From Scandinavium hiltneri (GTDB lineage: Bacteria > Pseudomonadota > Gammaproteobacteria > Enterobacterales > Enterobacteriaceae), in assembly GCF_024764835.1 (NCBI RefSeq), contig NZ_JALIGE010000073.1, positions 310,001 through 374,000 of the forward strand: a DNA stretch of 64,000 bases, read 5' to 3'. Numbering within the stretch: the stretch's first letter is position 1; every line of letters begins with the position of its first letter. The notes under the pieces are model-generated. The model searched no databases and was not told the origin of the DNA. It saw nothing but the letters and a program-made list of their open reading frames with translations. The translations under genes and the position numbers were made by a program. Shown here in pieces: positions 43,517 through 53,321 of the stretch.

Positions 43517-45048
43517 GATTTGCGCTCCGTTTTGCTGGTCACATCAATCGCGTCGATACGACGGCTGTTGAACAGGTTGAACGCGCTGTCGGAACCGCTG
43601 CAACCGTCGCCGAAGCTAAAGCCACAGCCACTTTTTTCCGGGAACGCGTCGCGAGCCAGTTCACGGTGGCTGCTTGGTACTACGAAGCGGTCTTCGTAGT
43701 TAGCGATGGCCAGATAACGGTACATTTCCTGCGCCTGGGCTTCGGTCAGACCGACTTCGTCCAGTGCGCTGGTATCGTTCACGCCATCAACGGTTTCGGC
43801 ACGTTTGTAGTGACGCATCGCCAGCATACGTTTCAGCGCACGCAGAACCGGCGCGGTGTCGCCCGCAGTCAGCATGTTTGCCAGATACTGCACTGGAATG
43901 CGCAGGCTATCGACGTCCGGCAGAATGCCGTTGCTGCCAATCTCACCGGCATCCGCCGCAGACTGAATCGGAGACAGTGGCGGCACGTACCAGACCATCG
44001 GCAACGTGCGGTATTCCGGATGCAGCGGCAGCGCCAGCTTCCAGTCCATCGCCATTTTATACACTGGCGATTGCTGTGCGGCGTCAATCACGCTTTGCGG
44101 AATGCCGTCTTTCAGCGCCTGCTCAATCACTTTTGGATCGTTCGGATCGAGGAACACGTCCAGCTGACGCTGGTACAAATCTTTCTCGCTCTCGGTGCTC
44201 GCCGCCTGTTCGATAGCGTCCGCGTCATAAAGCAGCACGCCGAGGTAGCGAATACGGCCGACGCAGGTTTCGGAGCATACGGTCGGCTGACCGGCTTCGA
44301 TACGCGGGTAGCAGAAAATGCACTTCTCGGATTTGCCACTCTTCCAGTTGAAGTAGATTTTTTTGTACGGACAACCGGTGATGCACATGCGCCAGCCGCG
44401 GCACTTATCCTGATCGATAAGCACAATGCCGTCTTCTTCGCGCTTGTAAATCGCGCCGCTCGGACATGTCGCGACACACGCCGGGTTCAGGCAGTGTTCG
44501 CACAGGCGTGGCATATACATCATGAAGGTGTTTTCGAACTGACCGTACATTTCCTTCTGGATGTTCTCGAAGTTTTTGTCACGGGACAGTTTGGAAAACT
44601 CGCCGCCCAAATCATCTTCCCAGTTCGGTCCGGCGGTAATTTTGTCCATACGCTGGCCGGTTATCAGCGAGCGCGGACGCGCAATCGGCTGATGCTTACT
44701 TTCACTGGCTTTGTGCAGGGTCTGGTAGTCAAAATCAAACGGCTCGTAATAATCGTCGATGCCCGGCAAATGCGGGTTCGCGAATATTTTACCCAGCAGC
44801 AGCGCTTTGTTACCCATGCGCGGCACCAGTTTGCCGTTGATTTTACGGATCCAGCCACCCTTCCATTTCTCCTGGTTTTCCCAGTCGTTAGGGAAGCCGA
44901 CGCCCGGCTTGGTTTCCACGTTGTTAAACCACGCGTACTCCACGCCTTCGCGGCTGGTCCAGACGTTTTTACAGGTGACTGAGCAGGTGTGGCAACCGAT
45001 GCATTTGTCGAGATTCAGCACCATGCCGACTTGTGAACGAATTTTCAT
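43513..45048 (-). CDS. narH: Respiratory nitrate reductase beta subunit
   Basis: 511 residues. Ferredoxin-like Fe-S motifs: CIGCHTCSVTCKNVW (about 16-30), CEHCLNPACVATCPSGAI (about 184-201), CRGWRMCITGCPYKK (about 217-231) and CIFCYPRIEAG with later Cys. A Trp in the third motif gives one [3Fe-4S] and three [4Fe-4S] clusters. ATGA overlap with narG. Confidence 0.97.
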   Translation of the reverse strand: MKIRSQVGMVLNLDKCIGCHTCSVTCKNVWTSREGVEYAWFNNVETKPGVGFPNDWENQEKWKGGWIRKINGKLVPRMGNKALLLGKIFANPHLPGIDDYYEPFDFDYQTLHKASESKHQPIARPRSLITGQRMDKITAGPNWEDDLGGEFSKLSRDKNFENIQKEMYGQFENTFMMYMPRLCEHCLNPACVATCPSGAIYKREEDGIVLIDQDKCRGWRMCITGCPYKKIYFNWKSGKSEKCIFCYPRIEAGQPTVCSETCVGRIRYLGVLLYDADAIEQAASTESEKDLYQRQLDVFLDPNDPKVIEQALKDGIPQSVIDAAQQSPVYKMAMDWKLALPLHPEYRTLPMVWYVPPLSPIQSAADAGEIGSNGILPDVDSLRIPVQYLANMLTAGDTAPVLRALKRMLAMRHYKRAETVDGVNDTSALDEVGLTEAQAQEMYRYLAIANYEDRFVVPSSHRELARDAFPEKSGCGFSFGDGCSGSDSAFNLFNSRRIDAIDVTSKTERKS

Positions 45049-48000
45049 TTTACGCTCTCCTGTACCTGGTCGTTACCTTCGCCGTCTAACCAGTCAATGT
45101 TCTTCATCTTGCGGACGACCACGAACTCATCACGGTTCGAGCCAACGGTGCCGTAGTAGTTAAAGCCGTAGGCCAGCTGCGCATAACCGCCAATCATATG
45201 GGTCGGTTTCGGGCTGATACGGGTCACAGAGTTGTGAATGCCGCCGCGCTGGCCGGTAATTTCCGAGCCTGGCAGGTTCACGATACGTTCCTGGGCGTGG
45301 TACATCATGGTCATCCCCGCCGGAACGCGCTGGCTCACGACCGCACGCGCCGTCAGGGAACCGTTACTGTTGAACACTTCAATCCAGTCGTTATCTTCGA
45401 TACCCAGATCTTTGGCATCGGCTTCGCTCATCCACACAATCGGGCCGCCGCGTGACAGGGTCAGCATCAGCAGGTTGTCACTGTAGGTTGAGTGAATGCC
45501 CCATTTCTGGTGCGGCGTCAGGAAGTTCAGCGCCTTCTCAGGGTTGCCGTTGGATTTCTGGCCCATCACCGCTTTCACCGAACGGGTGTCAATCGGCGGA
45601 CGGTACACCAGCAGGCTTTCACCGAAATCACGCATCCACTGGTGATCCTGATACAGCTGCTGACGGCCGGACAGCGTACGCCACGGGATCAGCTCGTGAA
45701 CGTTGGTGTAACCGGCGTTATAAGAGACGTGTTCATCTTCAAGGCCAGACCAGGTCGGGCTGGAGATGATTTTGCGCGGCTGGGCCTGAATATCGCGGAA
45801 GCGAATTTTCTCGTCTTCTTTATTCAGTGCCAGATGCGTGTGATCGCGACCGGTGATTTCACTCAGCGCGGCCCAGGCTTTCACTGCAACCTGACCGTTG
45901 GTTTCCGGTGCCAGCGTCAGGATCATTTCTGCGGCGTCAATCGCCGTGTTGATCATCGGCTGGCCTTTCGCCGGGCCGTCGGCCTTGGTGTAGTTCAGCT
46001 TACGCAGCAGCTCGACTTCGCTATCGGTGTTCCAGGCAATGCCCTTCCCGCCGTTGCCGATTTTCTCCAGCAGCGGTCCGACTGAGGTAAAGCGTTCCCA
46101 GGTGGCCGGGTAGTCGCGTTCCACGGTCATGATGTGCGGTGCGGTTTTGCCCGGGATCAGGTCACATTCGCCCTTCTTCCAGTCCTTCACGTCCATCGCC
46201 TGCGCCATTTCGGCCGGGGAATCGTGCTGGATTGGCAGCGTCACCACGTCAGTTTCTTTACCCAGATGGCCGACGCAGACTTCGGAGAATTTCTTGGCGA
46301 TATCTTTGTAGATATCCCAGTCGCTTTTCGATTCCCACGCCGGATCGACAGCCGCAGACAGCGGGTGAATAAACGGATGCATATCCGACGTATTCATGTC
46401 GTCTTTTTCATACCAGGTCGCGGTCGGCAGCACGATGTCAGAGAACAGACAGGTGCTCGACAGGCGGAAGTCCAGCGTTACGACCAGATCCAGTTTGCCG
46501 TCGAGGCCGTTATCAACCCATTCCACTTCTTCCGGCTTCACACCGCCCTGCACGCCCAGATCTTTGCCCTGAATGCCGTGCTCGGTACCCAGCAGGTACT
46601 TCAGCATGTATTCGTGGCCTTTACCGGACGAGCCCAGCAGGTTTGAACGCCAGATAAACATGTTACGTGGGTGGTTTTTGCCGTTGTCCGGACGCTCGGA
46701 CGCAAAGTGCATCGAGCCGTCTTTCAGGGATTTGACGGTGTAATCCACTGCGGACATCCCGGCTTTCTCGGCGTCAGCCGCAATGTGCAGCGGGTTGGTG
46801 CCCAACTGCGGCGCGGAAGGCAGCCAGCCCATGCGCTCTGCACGCACGTTGAAGTCAACCAGATGCCCGGTGTAGCGGGATTTATCCGCCATCGGCGACA
46901 GCAGTTCCTGCGCGGTCAGCGTTTCATAACGCCACTGGCTGGAGTGGTTGTAGAAATAAGAGGTGCTGTTCATGTGACGCGGTGGACGGTTCCAGTCCAG
47001 CGCAAACGCCAGTGGAGTCCAGCCGGTTTGCGGACGCAGTTTTTCCTGTCCCACATAGTGGGCCCAACCGCCGCCACTCTGGCCTACGCAGCCACAGAAA
47101 ATCAGCATGTTGATAATCCCGCGATAGTTCATATCGAGGTGATACCAGTGGTTCAGGCCCGCGCCGACGATGATCATCGAACGACCGTGGGTCTTATCGG
47201 CGTTGTCCGCGAATTCACGCGCAGTACGGATGATCTGCGCGCGGGACACGCCGGTGATTTTTTCAGCCCATGCCGGGGTATACGCTTTGATGTCGTCGTA
47301 GCTGCTGGCACAGTTTTCGTCGTTCAGACCGCGTTCCAGGCCGTAGTTGGCCATGGTCAGGTCGTAAACGGTGGTCACCAGTTGAGTGGAGCCGTCTGCC
47401 ATCTGCAGGCGTTTCACCGGCAGTTTGTGCAGCAGAATGTTTTCCAGCTCTACGTTGGTGAAATGCTCGGTGCCGTCGCCGCCGAAATACGGGAAGCCGA
47501 CTTCAGCGATATCGTCGTGGCTGCCTAGCATGCTCAGGCGCAGCTGAATTTCTTCGCCGCTGTTGCCGTCGCGCTGTTCGAGATTCCACTTGCCTTTATC
47601 GCCCCAGCGGAAACCGATCGAGCCGTTTGGCACGGTGATTTCGCCGTTATCGTCAAAGGCAACGGTTTTCCATTCTGGATTCTGTTCCTGGCCCAAACCG
47701 TCAACGAGGTCTGACGCACGCAACATACGGCCTGCAGCGTAGTAACCGTCACGTTCTTCCAGCGCTACCAGCATCGGCATGTCGGTATAACGACGCACGT
47801 AGTCGGTGAAGTACTGGCTCGGTTTGTCGAGGTGGAACTCGCGCAACATGACATGGCCCATCGCCAGTGCCATTGCAGCATCGGTACCCTGTTTCGGGGC
47901 CAGCCACAGATCGCACAGCTTGGCGATTTCAGCGTAGTCAGGGGTAACCGCGACGGTTTTGGTGCCTTTGTAACGCACTTCGGTAAAGAAGTGAGCGTCC

Positions 48001-48788
48001 GGGGTACGCGTCTGCGGCACGTTAGAGCCCCAGGCGATGATGTACGAAGAGTTATACCAGTCGGCCGATTCTGGCACGTCGGTTTGCTCACCCCAGGTCT
48101 GCGGAGACGCCGGAGGCAAGTCGCAATACCAGTCGTAGAAGCTCAGACAGGTACCGCCAAGCAGTGACAGGTAACGTGCGCCCGCTGCGTAGGAAACCAT
48201 CGACATCGCCGGGATCGGCGAGAAGCCCGCCACACGGTCAGGACCGTAGGTTTTGATGGTATAGACGTTCGACGCCGCAATCAGCTCGTTCACTTCCTGC
48301 CAGGAAGAACGCACGAAGCCGCCACGACCACGGGCCTGTTTGAAGCTTTTCGCTTTGTCTGAGTCTTCGATGATAGAAGCCCAGGCATTCACCGGATCCG
48401 GATGCTGAACTTTCGCTTCACGCCACATTTTCATCAGGCGTTTGCGCATCAGTGGATATTTCAAACGGTTAGCGCTGTAGAGATACCAGGAGTAACTGGC
48501 GCCACGTGGGCAGCCGCGCGGCTCATGGTTCGGCATATCCGGACGGGTACGCGGGTAGTCGGTCTGTTGGGTTTCCCAGGTGACCAGGCCGTTTTTCACG
48601 TAAATTTTCCAGCTACATGAACCCGTGCAGTTTACGCCGTGGGTAGAACGCACCACTTTGTCATGCTGCCACCGCTGGCGGTATCCATCTTCCCAGTCCC
48701 GGTTAGTTTCCATAAGCTGACCATGCCCATCGGCAAACGTTTCGCCCTTCTGCTTGAAGTAGCGAAACCGGTCCAGAAATTTGCTCAT
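45045..48788 (-). CDS. narG: Respiratory nitrate reductase alpha subunit
   Basis: 1247 residues, same length as E. coli NarG. N-terminal helix that NarJ binds, then HGVNCTGSCSWKIY with the His and Cys ligands of the FS0 [4Fe-4S] cluster (His about 50), and a molybdopterin oxidoreductase body carrying bis-MGD with an Asp ligand. Reduces nitrate to nitrite on the cytoplasmic face during anaerobic respiration. Upstream a perfect FNR site lies at 48880-48893. Confidence 0.98.
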   Translation of the reverse strand: MSKFLDRFRYFKQKGETFADGHGQLMETNRDWEDGYRQRWQHDKVVRSTHGVNCTGSCSWKIYVKNGLVTWETQQTDYPRTRPDMPNHEPRGCPRGASYSWYLYSANRLKYPLMRKRLMKMWREAKVQHPDPVNAWASIIEDSDKAKSFKQARGRGGFVRSSWQEVNELIAASNVYTIKTYGPDRVAGFSPIPAMSMVSYAAGARYLSLLGGTCLSFYDWYCDLPPASPQTWGEQTDVPESADWYNSSYIIAWGSNVPQTRTPDAHFFTEVRYKGTKTVAVTPDYAEIAKLCDLWLAPKQGTDAAMALAMGHVMLREFHLDKPSQYFTDYVRRYTDMPMLVALEERDGYYAAGRMLRASDLVDGLGQEQNPEWKTVAFDDNGEITVPNGSIGFRWGDKGKWNLEQRDGNSGEEIQLRLSMLGSHDDIAEVGFPYFGGDGTEHFTNVELENILLHKLPVKRLQMADGSTQLVTTVYDLTMANYGLERGLNDENCASSYDDIKAYTPAWAEKITGVSRAQIIRTAREFADNADKTHGRSMIIVGAGLNHWYHLDMNYRGIINMLIFCGCVGQSGGGWAHYVGQEKLRPQTGWTPLAFALDWNRPPRHMNSTSYFYNHSSQWRYETLTAQELLSPMADKSRYTGHLVDFNVRAERMGWLPSAPQLGTNPLHIAADAEKAGMSAVDYTVKSLKDGSMHFASERPDNGKNHPRNMFIWRSNLLGSSGKGHEYMLKYLLGTEHGIQGKDLGVQGGVKPEEVEWVDNGLDGKLDLVVTLDFRLSSTCLFSDIVLPTATWYEKDDMNTSDMHPFIHPLSAAVDPAWESKSDWDIYKDIAKKFSEVCVGHLGKETDVVTLPIQHDSPAEMAQAMDVKDWKKGECDLIPGKTAPHIMTVERDYPATWERFTSVGPLLEKIGNGGKGIAWNTDSEVELLRKLNYTKADGPAKGQPMINTAIDAAEMILTLAPETNGQVAVKAWAALSEITGRDHTHLALNKEDEKIRFRDIQAQPRKIISSPTWSGLEDEHVSYNAGYTNVHELIPWRTLSGRQQLYQDHQWMRDFGESLLVYRPPIDTRSVKAVMGQKSNGNPEKALNFLTPHQKWGIHSTYSDNLLMLTLSRGGPIVWMSEADAKDLGIEDNDWIEVFNSNGSLTARAVVSQRVPAGMTMMYHAQERIVNLPGSEITGQRGGIHNSVTRISPKPTHMIGGYAQLAYGFNYYGTVGSNRDEFVVVRKMKNIDWLDGEGNDQVQESVK

Positions 48789-48879
48789 CGGGTTTCTCCT
48801 GTATGGAGCCTGTCGGCTCTCTGATAAATCGACATTGCAACAATTGCGGCGAAAGTAACCTTATGAAAGGAGATGGGAA

Positions 48880-48893
48880 TTGATGGCGATCAA
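48880..48893 (-). promoter_or_regulatory. FNR site for narGHJI
   Basis: TTGATCGCCATCAA on the minus strand equals the FNR consensus TTGAT-N4-ATCAA, about 92 nt before narG. The 48894-49131 stretch behind it is AT-rich with no gene and is where distant NarL and IHF sites occur in E. coli. Confidence 0.9.
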
Positions 48894-49131
48894 GGCAGGA
48901 TTTGTTAACAATCAGACGAAAAACCACGAATACCACCAAAGTATTAGCTATTTTTATTTTTTAAATCATTGTTTTATAGCTATTTATTGAGAAGCGTCTG
49001 ACTCATTTGATGTCTGGATACCGATGCGAGGTATTAAGGGGTAGACGCCTGCTCACGCGCCTTTTACGCGCCAAAACTCACAGGCCGATAACCTGGAGAA
49101 ACCAATGAGTATGTTGTAACTAAATGAGAAT

Positions 49132-49159
49132 AAAAAAATGGCGCGATCGCGCGCGCCAT
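49132..49159 (-). terminator. narK terminator
   Basis: ATGGCGCG / CGCGCCAT stem with six-base loop, then seven T on the minus strand. Confidence 0.88.
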
Positions 49160-49178
49160 GATAATCAAAAAGTAACGC

Positions 49179-50570
49179 TTATTTTTTTGTTTTACGTCCG
49201 TATACCACCCAAGTGATCAGCACACAGGCGATGTAGAACACGAGGAATACTTTCATGGCACCCGCCGGAGAACCGGTCATCTCCAGCGAAATACCGAAAG
49301 ATTTCGGGATGAAGAAGCCACCAATCGCGCCGATTGCAGAGATGAAGCCCAGTGCTGCCGCAGTGTCGGTTGCTGCTTCACGCAGAGCATGTTCTTCGCT
49401 TCCGCCTTCTGCCTTCACTTTATCCATAGTCAGCTTACGGAAGATAACGGAGATCATCTGGAAGGTGGAGGCACTTCCCAGACCGGCCGTCAGGAACAGG
49501 CCCATGAACACCGCGAAGAAGGCGATGAAGTTACCCCCCTGGCCGTTAGTTGGCAGGGTCAGGAACAGCAGTGCGGAGAAGACGGCCATCGCGATGAAGT
49601 TAATCAGCGTGACGCGTGTGCCACCCAGGCGGTCAGAAATGCCGCCGCCCAGTGAACGTGCCAGCGCACCAATAAACGGACCGAAGAACGCGAAGTGCAG
49701 GATTTGCACGTCCGGGAACTGGGTTTTCGACAGCATTGCAAAACCGGCAGAAAAGCCGATGAACGAGCCGAAGGTTGCCAGATACAGCACCGCCATGATC
49801 CACAGGTGACCACGCTTCAGGACCGGCAACTGCTCTTTCAGAGACGCTTTCGACGCCGCCAGGTCGTTCATGAAGAACCAGGCTGCAAGGGTGAAGATAA
49901 TCAGGAACGGAACCCAAATCCACGCCGCGTTCTCAAGGAACAGCGAAGAACCGTCTGGCTGAGCTACACCGTCGCCGCCAAACATTGCGAATACGGAGAC
50001 GGAGATAACCAACGGTGCAACCAGCTGCATTACGCTCACGCCCATGTTACCCAGACCGCCGTTCAGACCCAGCGCCCCGCCCTGCTTCACTTTCGGGAAG
50101 AAGAAGCTGATGTTCGCCATACTTGAAGCAAAGTTCGCCCCGGCGAAACCGCACAGCAGCGCGATAATCATGAAGACGCTAAACGGCGTAGAGATGTCCT
50201 GCACCGCAAAGCCCAGCCACACGCACGGAATAATCATGATCCCGGTACTGAATGCAGTCCAGCGACGACCGCCGAAAACCGGCACCATAAATGCGTAAGG
50301 CACGCGAAGCAGTGCGCCGGACAGTGCAGGCAGCGCGGTCAGCATGAACAACTGATCGGTAGTGAAGTTAAAACCGACTTTATTGAGGTTTACAGCAACG
50401 GCGCTGAACAACATCCAGACGCAAAACGCGAGCAGCAGGCAGGGAACGGAAATCCACAGGTTGCGACTGGCAACACGATGGCCACGAGACTGCCAGAAAG
50501 CCGGGTCTTCAGGGCGCCAGTCAGTGATGACCGCGCCTTTATCCTTTTCCGATGCGGAAGTGTGACTCAT
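49179..50570 (-). CDS. narK: Nitrate/nitrite transporter NarK
   Basis: 463 residues from MSHTSASEKDKGAVITDWRP; twelve membrane helices of the major facilitator superfamily with the two nitrate signature glycine-rich motifs (FAGANFASSMANISFFFP and GLGSASTFQMISVIFR regions). Exchanges nitrate for nitrite across the inner membrane. The twelve-codon longer frame lacks a ribosome site. Transcribed away from narX. Confidence 0.97.
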   Translation of the reverse strand: MSHTSASEKDKGAVITDWRPEDPAFWQSRGHRVASRNLWISVPCLLLAFCVWMLFSAVAVNLNKVGFNFTTDQLFMLTALPALSGALLRVPYAFMVPVFGGRRWTAFSTGIMIIPCVWLGFAVQDISTPFSVFMIIALLCGFAGANFASSMANISFFFPKVKQGGALGLNGGLGNMGVSVMQLVAPLVISVSVFAMFGGDGVAQPDGSSLFLENAAWIWVPFLIIFTLAAWFFMNDLAASKASLKEQLPVLKRGHLWIMAVLYLATFGSFIGFSAGFAMLSKTQFPDVQILHFAFFGPFIGALARSLGGGISDRLGGTRVTLINFIAMAVFSALLFLTLPTNGQGGNFIAFFAVFMGLFLTAGLGSASTFQMISVIFRKLTMDKVKAEGGSEEHALREAATDTAAALGFISAIGAIGGFFIPKSFGISLEMTGSPAGAMKVFLVFYIACVLITWVVYGRKTKK

Positions 50571-50881
50571 ATAAACCTCAAATGATGGAGTTAGTTGCCG
50601 CCACATTAGGGTTTACCAGCCGAGGTAAGTTGATATAAATCAAAGGAAAAGAGAACATATTTTTGGGTGAAAAACGGGCATTACCCTTAGTGAGTAGGTC
50701 TGAACACTCAAAAAACTGTGGTTTTTCACGTTGCTCAGGCAGGGATTACCCCTTTACACCCTTCCCCTGCCACCCATGGCAATTAGGGAGTAATCCTTTT
50801 TGAGTATATGTATACTCCGGTTGATATCCCAGAATAAGCCGCACTCCCGAATTGCATCCCAGGTCAGGAGCCAGACTGTCG
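50571..50881. promoter_or_regulatory. narK-narX divergent control region
   Basis: About 310 nt without a gene. It holds the FNR site at 50630-50643, several TACYNMT-like NarL heptamers (for example around ATTACCCTTA, GATTACCCCTT and GTATACTCCGG) and the start of narX. The arrangement matches the E. coli narK-narX space; single NarL sites are only suggested. Confidence 0.65.
50630..50643 (-). promoter_or_regulatory. FNR site for narK
   Basis: TTGATATAAATCAA, a perfect palindromic FNR consensus, about 60 nt before the narK start codon. Confidence 0.93.
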
Positions 50882-52678
50882 ATGTTTAAACGTCTTTTTA
50901 CCCCGCTTACGCTGGTCAATCAACTGGCGCTTATTGTTTTGCTGTCCACCGCTATCGGTGTGACGGGCATGGCGATTTCTGCACGCCTGGTCCACGGAGT
51001 CCAGGGCAGCGCGCACGCAATCAACAAAGCCGGCTCCCTGCGAATGCAGAGCTACCGCCTGCTGGCGGCGATTCCGCTGAACGCCAACGATCAGGCATTG
51101 CTTGACGAAATGAATCAGACCGTGAGCAGCCCGGAACTGATTGAATCCGCGGATCACGACGGTCAGCGTCAACAGCTCGAAGCCCTGCAACGGTACTGGA
51201 AATCAGAGCTTGCGCCAAACCTAAAGCAGGCGACCCGCCAGGAACAAGTTTCCGGTGAGGTGGCGGCCTTTGTGAACCGCATCGACCAACTTGTCACCGC
51301 GTTTGACCATACCACTGAAAAGCGCATTCAACATGTGGTGTGGGTACACAGCATGATGGCGCTGTGCATGGCGCTGCTATTCCTGTTTACCATTGTCTGG
51401 CTGCGTGCGCGGCTGCTGCATCCGTGGGAACAACTGCTGAGCATGGCGCGGGCAGTGAGCCAGCGTGATTTCAGTAAACGCGCGAAAATCAGCGGTCGTA
51501 ACGAAATGGCAACGCTCGGTATGGCGCTGAACAATATGTCGAAAGAGCTGGCCGAAAGCTACGCCGTGCTGGAACAGCGCGTGCAGGAAAAGACCGCCAA
51601 TCTCGAACAAAAGAACGAAATTCTCGCCTTCCTCTGGCAGGCCAACCGACGCCTGCATTCCCAGGCGCCACTGTGTGAACGTATTTCCCCGGTGCTGAAT
51701 GGCCTGCAAGGTTTGACCCTGCTGCGCGATATCGAAGTGCGGGTTTACGATATGGAAGACGAGGAAAACCATCAGGAGTTCATCTGTCATTCTGAGCCCG
51801 ACTGCGACGACAAAGGATGTTACCTCTGTCCGCGCAATCTCCCGGATTTGCCCGGCGGTGGCACAACGCTGAAATGGCGGATGACCGATGCGCATAATCA
51901 GTACGGTATTCTGCTGGCAACGCTGCCCGCAGGCCGCCATTTAAGCCACGATCAGCAGCAACTGGTGGATACGCTGGTTGAACAACTGACCGCCACGCTT
52001 GCCCTCGATCGCCAGCAAGAGCGCCAGCATCAGCTAATTGTCATGGAAGAGCGTGCCACCATCGCCCGCGAACTGCATGATTCCATCGCCCAGTCGCTAT
52101 CGTGCCTGAAGATGCAGGTCAGCTGTCTGCAAATGCAGGGCGAAAAACTGCCGGAAGATAGCCGGGTTCTGCTGAGCCAGATGCGCAACGAGCTGAATAC
52201 CTCATGGGTGCAGCTGCGCGAGCTTCTGACGACCTTCCGACTACAATTAACCGAACCGGGGCTGCGCCCTGCACTGGAAGCGAGTTGTGCTGAATACAGC
52301 GCCCGCTTTGGCTTTACCGTGCAACTGGATTACCAGCTCCCCCCGCGTTTTGTTCCTTCGCATCAGGCTATCCATGCATTACAGATTGCCCGTGAAGCGT
52401 TGAGCAATGCGCTTAAACATTCTGAAGCGACGGAGGTCACCGTGACGGTGCTCCAAAACGACAATCAGGTTCGTCTCACCGTGGCCGACAACGGCCTCGG
52501 CGTTCCGGACCACGCCGAACGGAATAACCACTACGGCTTAATCATCATGCGCGATCGGGCGCAGAGTCTGCGTGGCGATTGCCAGATCAGACGCCGTGAT
52601 ACCGGTGGCACTGAAGTTGTCGTCTCTTTCATTCCCGAAAAATCGCTTCCACAACCGCAAGGACTTATTCATGAGTAA
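50882..52678 (+). CDS. narX: Nitrate/nitrite sensor kinase NarX
   Basis: 598 residues from ATG at 50882. First membrane helix (about 15-37), periplasmic domain with the P-box HAINKAGSLRMQSYRLLA, second helix (about 152-174), HAMP and signalling helix, a Cys cluster (CHSEPDCDDKGCYLC), and the HPK7 kinase core with His399 in ARELHDSIAQSLSCLKMQ and an ATPase domain NALKHSEATEV..DNGLGVP. Phosphorylates NarL and NarP when nitrate is present. Overlaps narL by 8 nt. Confidence 0.97.
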   Translation: MFKRLFTPLTLVNQLALIVLLSTAIGVTGMAISARLVHGVQGSAHAINKAGSLRMQSYRLLAAIPLNANDQALLDEMNQTVSSPELIESADHDGQRQQLEALQRYWKSELAPNLKQATRQEQVSGEVAAFVNRIDQLVTAFDHTTEKRIQHVVWVHSMMALCMALLFLFTIVWLRARLLHPWEQLLSMARAVSQRDFSKRAKISGRNEMATLGMALNNMSKELAESYAVLEQRVQEKTANLEQKNEILAFLWQANRRLHSQAPLCERISPVLNGLQGLTLLRDIEVRVYDMEDEENHQEFICHSEPDCDDKGCYLCPRNLPDLPGGGTTLKWRMTDAHNQYGILLATLPAGRHLSHDQQQLVDTLVEQLTATLALDRQQERQHQLIVMEERATIARELHDSIAQSLSCLKMQVSCLQMQGEKLPEDSRVLLSQMRNELNTSWVQLRELLTTFRLQLTEPGLRPALEASCAEYSARFGFTVQLDYQLPPRFVPSHQAIHALQIAREALSNALKHSEATEVTVTVLQNDNQVRLTVADNGLGVPDHAERNNHYGLIIMRDRAQSLRGDCQIRRRDTGGTEVVVSFIPEKSLPQPQGLIHE

Positions 52679-53321
52679 TCAGGAACGGGCCACTATCCTG
52701 TTAATTGACGACCACCCAATGCTGCGAACCGGCGTCAGACAGCTTATCAGCATGGCCCCAGACCTTCTGGTGGTGGGCGAAGCCAGCAATGGCGAACAGG
52801 GCATCGAACTCGCAGAATCTCTCGATCCGGATTTGGTACTGCTCGATTTGAACATGCCGGGCATGAACGGTCTGGAAACCCTCGACAAGCTGCGCGAAAG
52901 ATCCCTCTCCGGGCGCGTAGTGGTGTTCAGCGTATCCAACCACGAAGAAGACGTGGTCACGGCGCTTAAACGCGGCGCGGATGGCTATCTGCTGAAAGAT
53001 ATGGAACCAGAAGATTTGCTGAAGGCGCTGCATCAGGCCGCCGCCGGGGAAATGGTATTAAGCGAAGCGCTGACACCGGTGCTGGCGGCCAGCCTGCGAG
53101 CGAACCGTGCCACGTCCGACCGCGATATTAATCAGCTGACGCCGCGAGAGCGCGACATTCTGAAGCTGATTGCCCAGGGTTTACCGAACAAAATGATTGC
53201 CCGTCGACTCGATATCACCGAGAGCACGGTGAAGGTTCACGTGAAGCACATGCTGAAAAAGATGAAGCTCAAATCCCGCGTCGAAGCGGCGGTATGGGTT
53301 CATCAGGAACGTATTTTTTAG
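52671..53321 (+). CDS. narL: Nitrate response regulator NarL
   Basis: 216 residues. Receiver domain with Asp59 in VLLDLNMPGMNG, linker, and LuxR-type helix-turn-helix (about 150-210, TPRERDILKLIAQGLPNKMI). Activates narG and narK and represses fermentation genes such as adhE in this window. Starts inside the narX end (ATGAGTAA), so translation is coupled. Stop overlaps the convergent ychO stop by four bases. Confidence 0.98.
   Translation: MSNQERATILLIDDHPMLRTGVRQLISMAPDLLVVGEASNGEQGIELAESLDPDLVLLDLNMPGMNGLETLDKLRERSLSGRVVVFSVSNHEEDVVTALKRGADGYLLKDMEPEDLLKALHQAAAGEMVLSEALTPVLAASLRANRATSDRDINQLTPRERDILKLIAQGLPNKMIARRLDITESTVKVHVKHMLKKMKLKSRVEAAVWVHQERIF

Noticed and set aside
43666..44982. 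438-codon open frame antisense to narH
   Set aside because: Shadow of narH codon bias; no family pattern.
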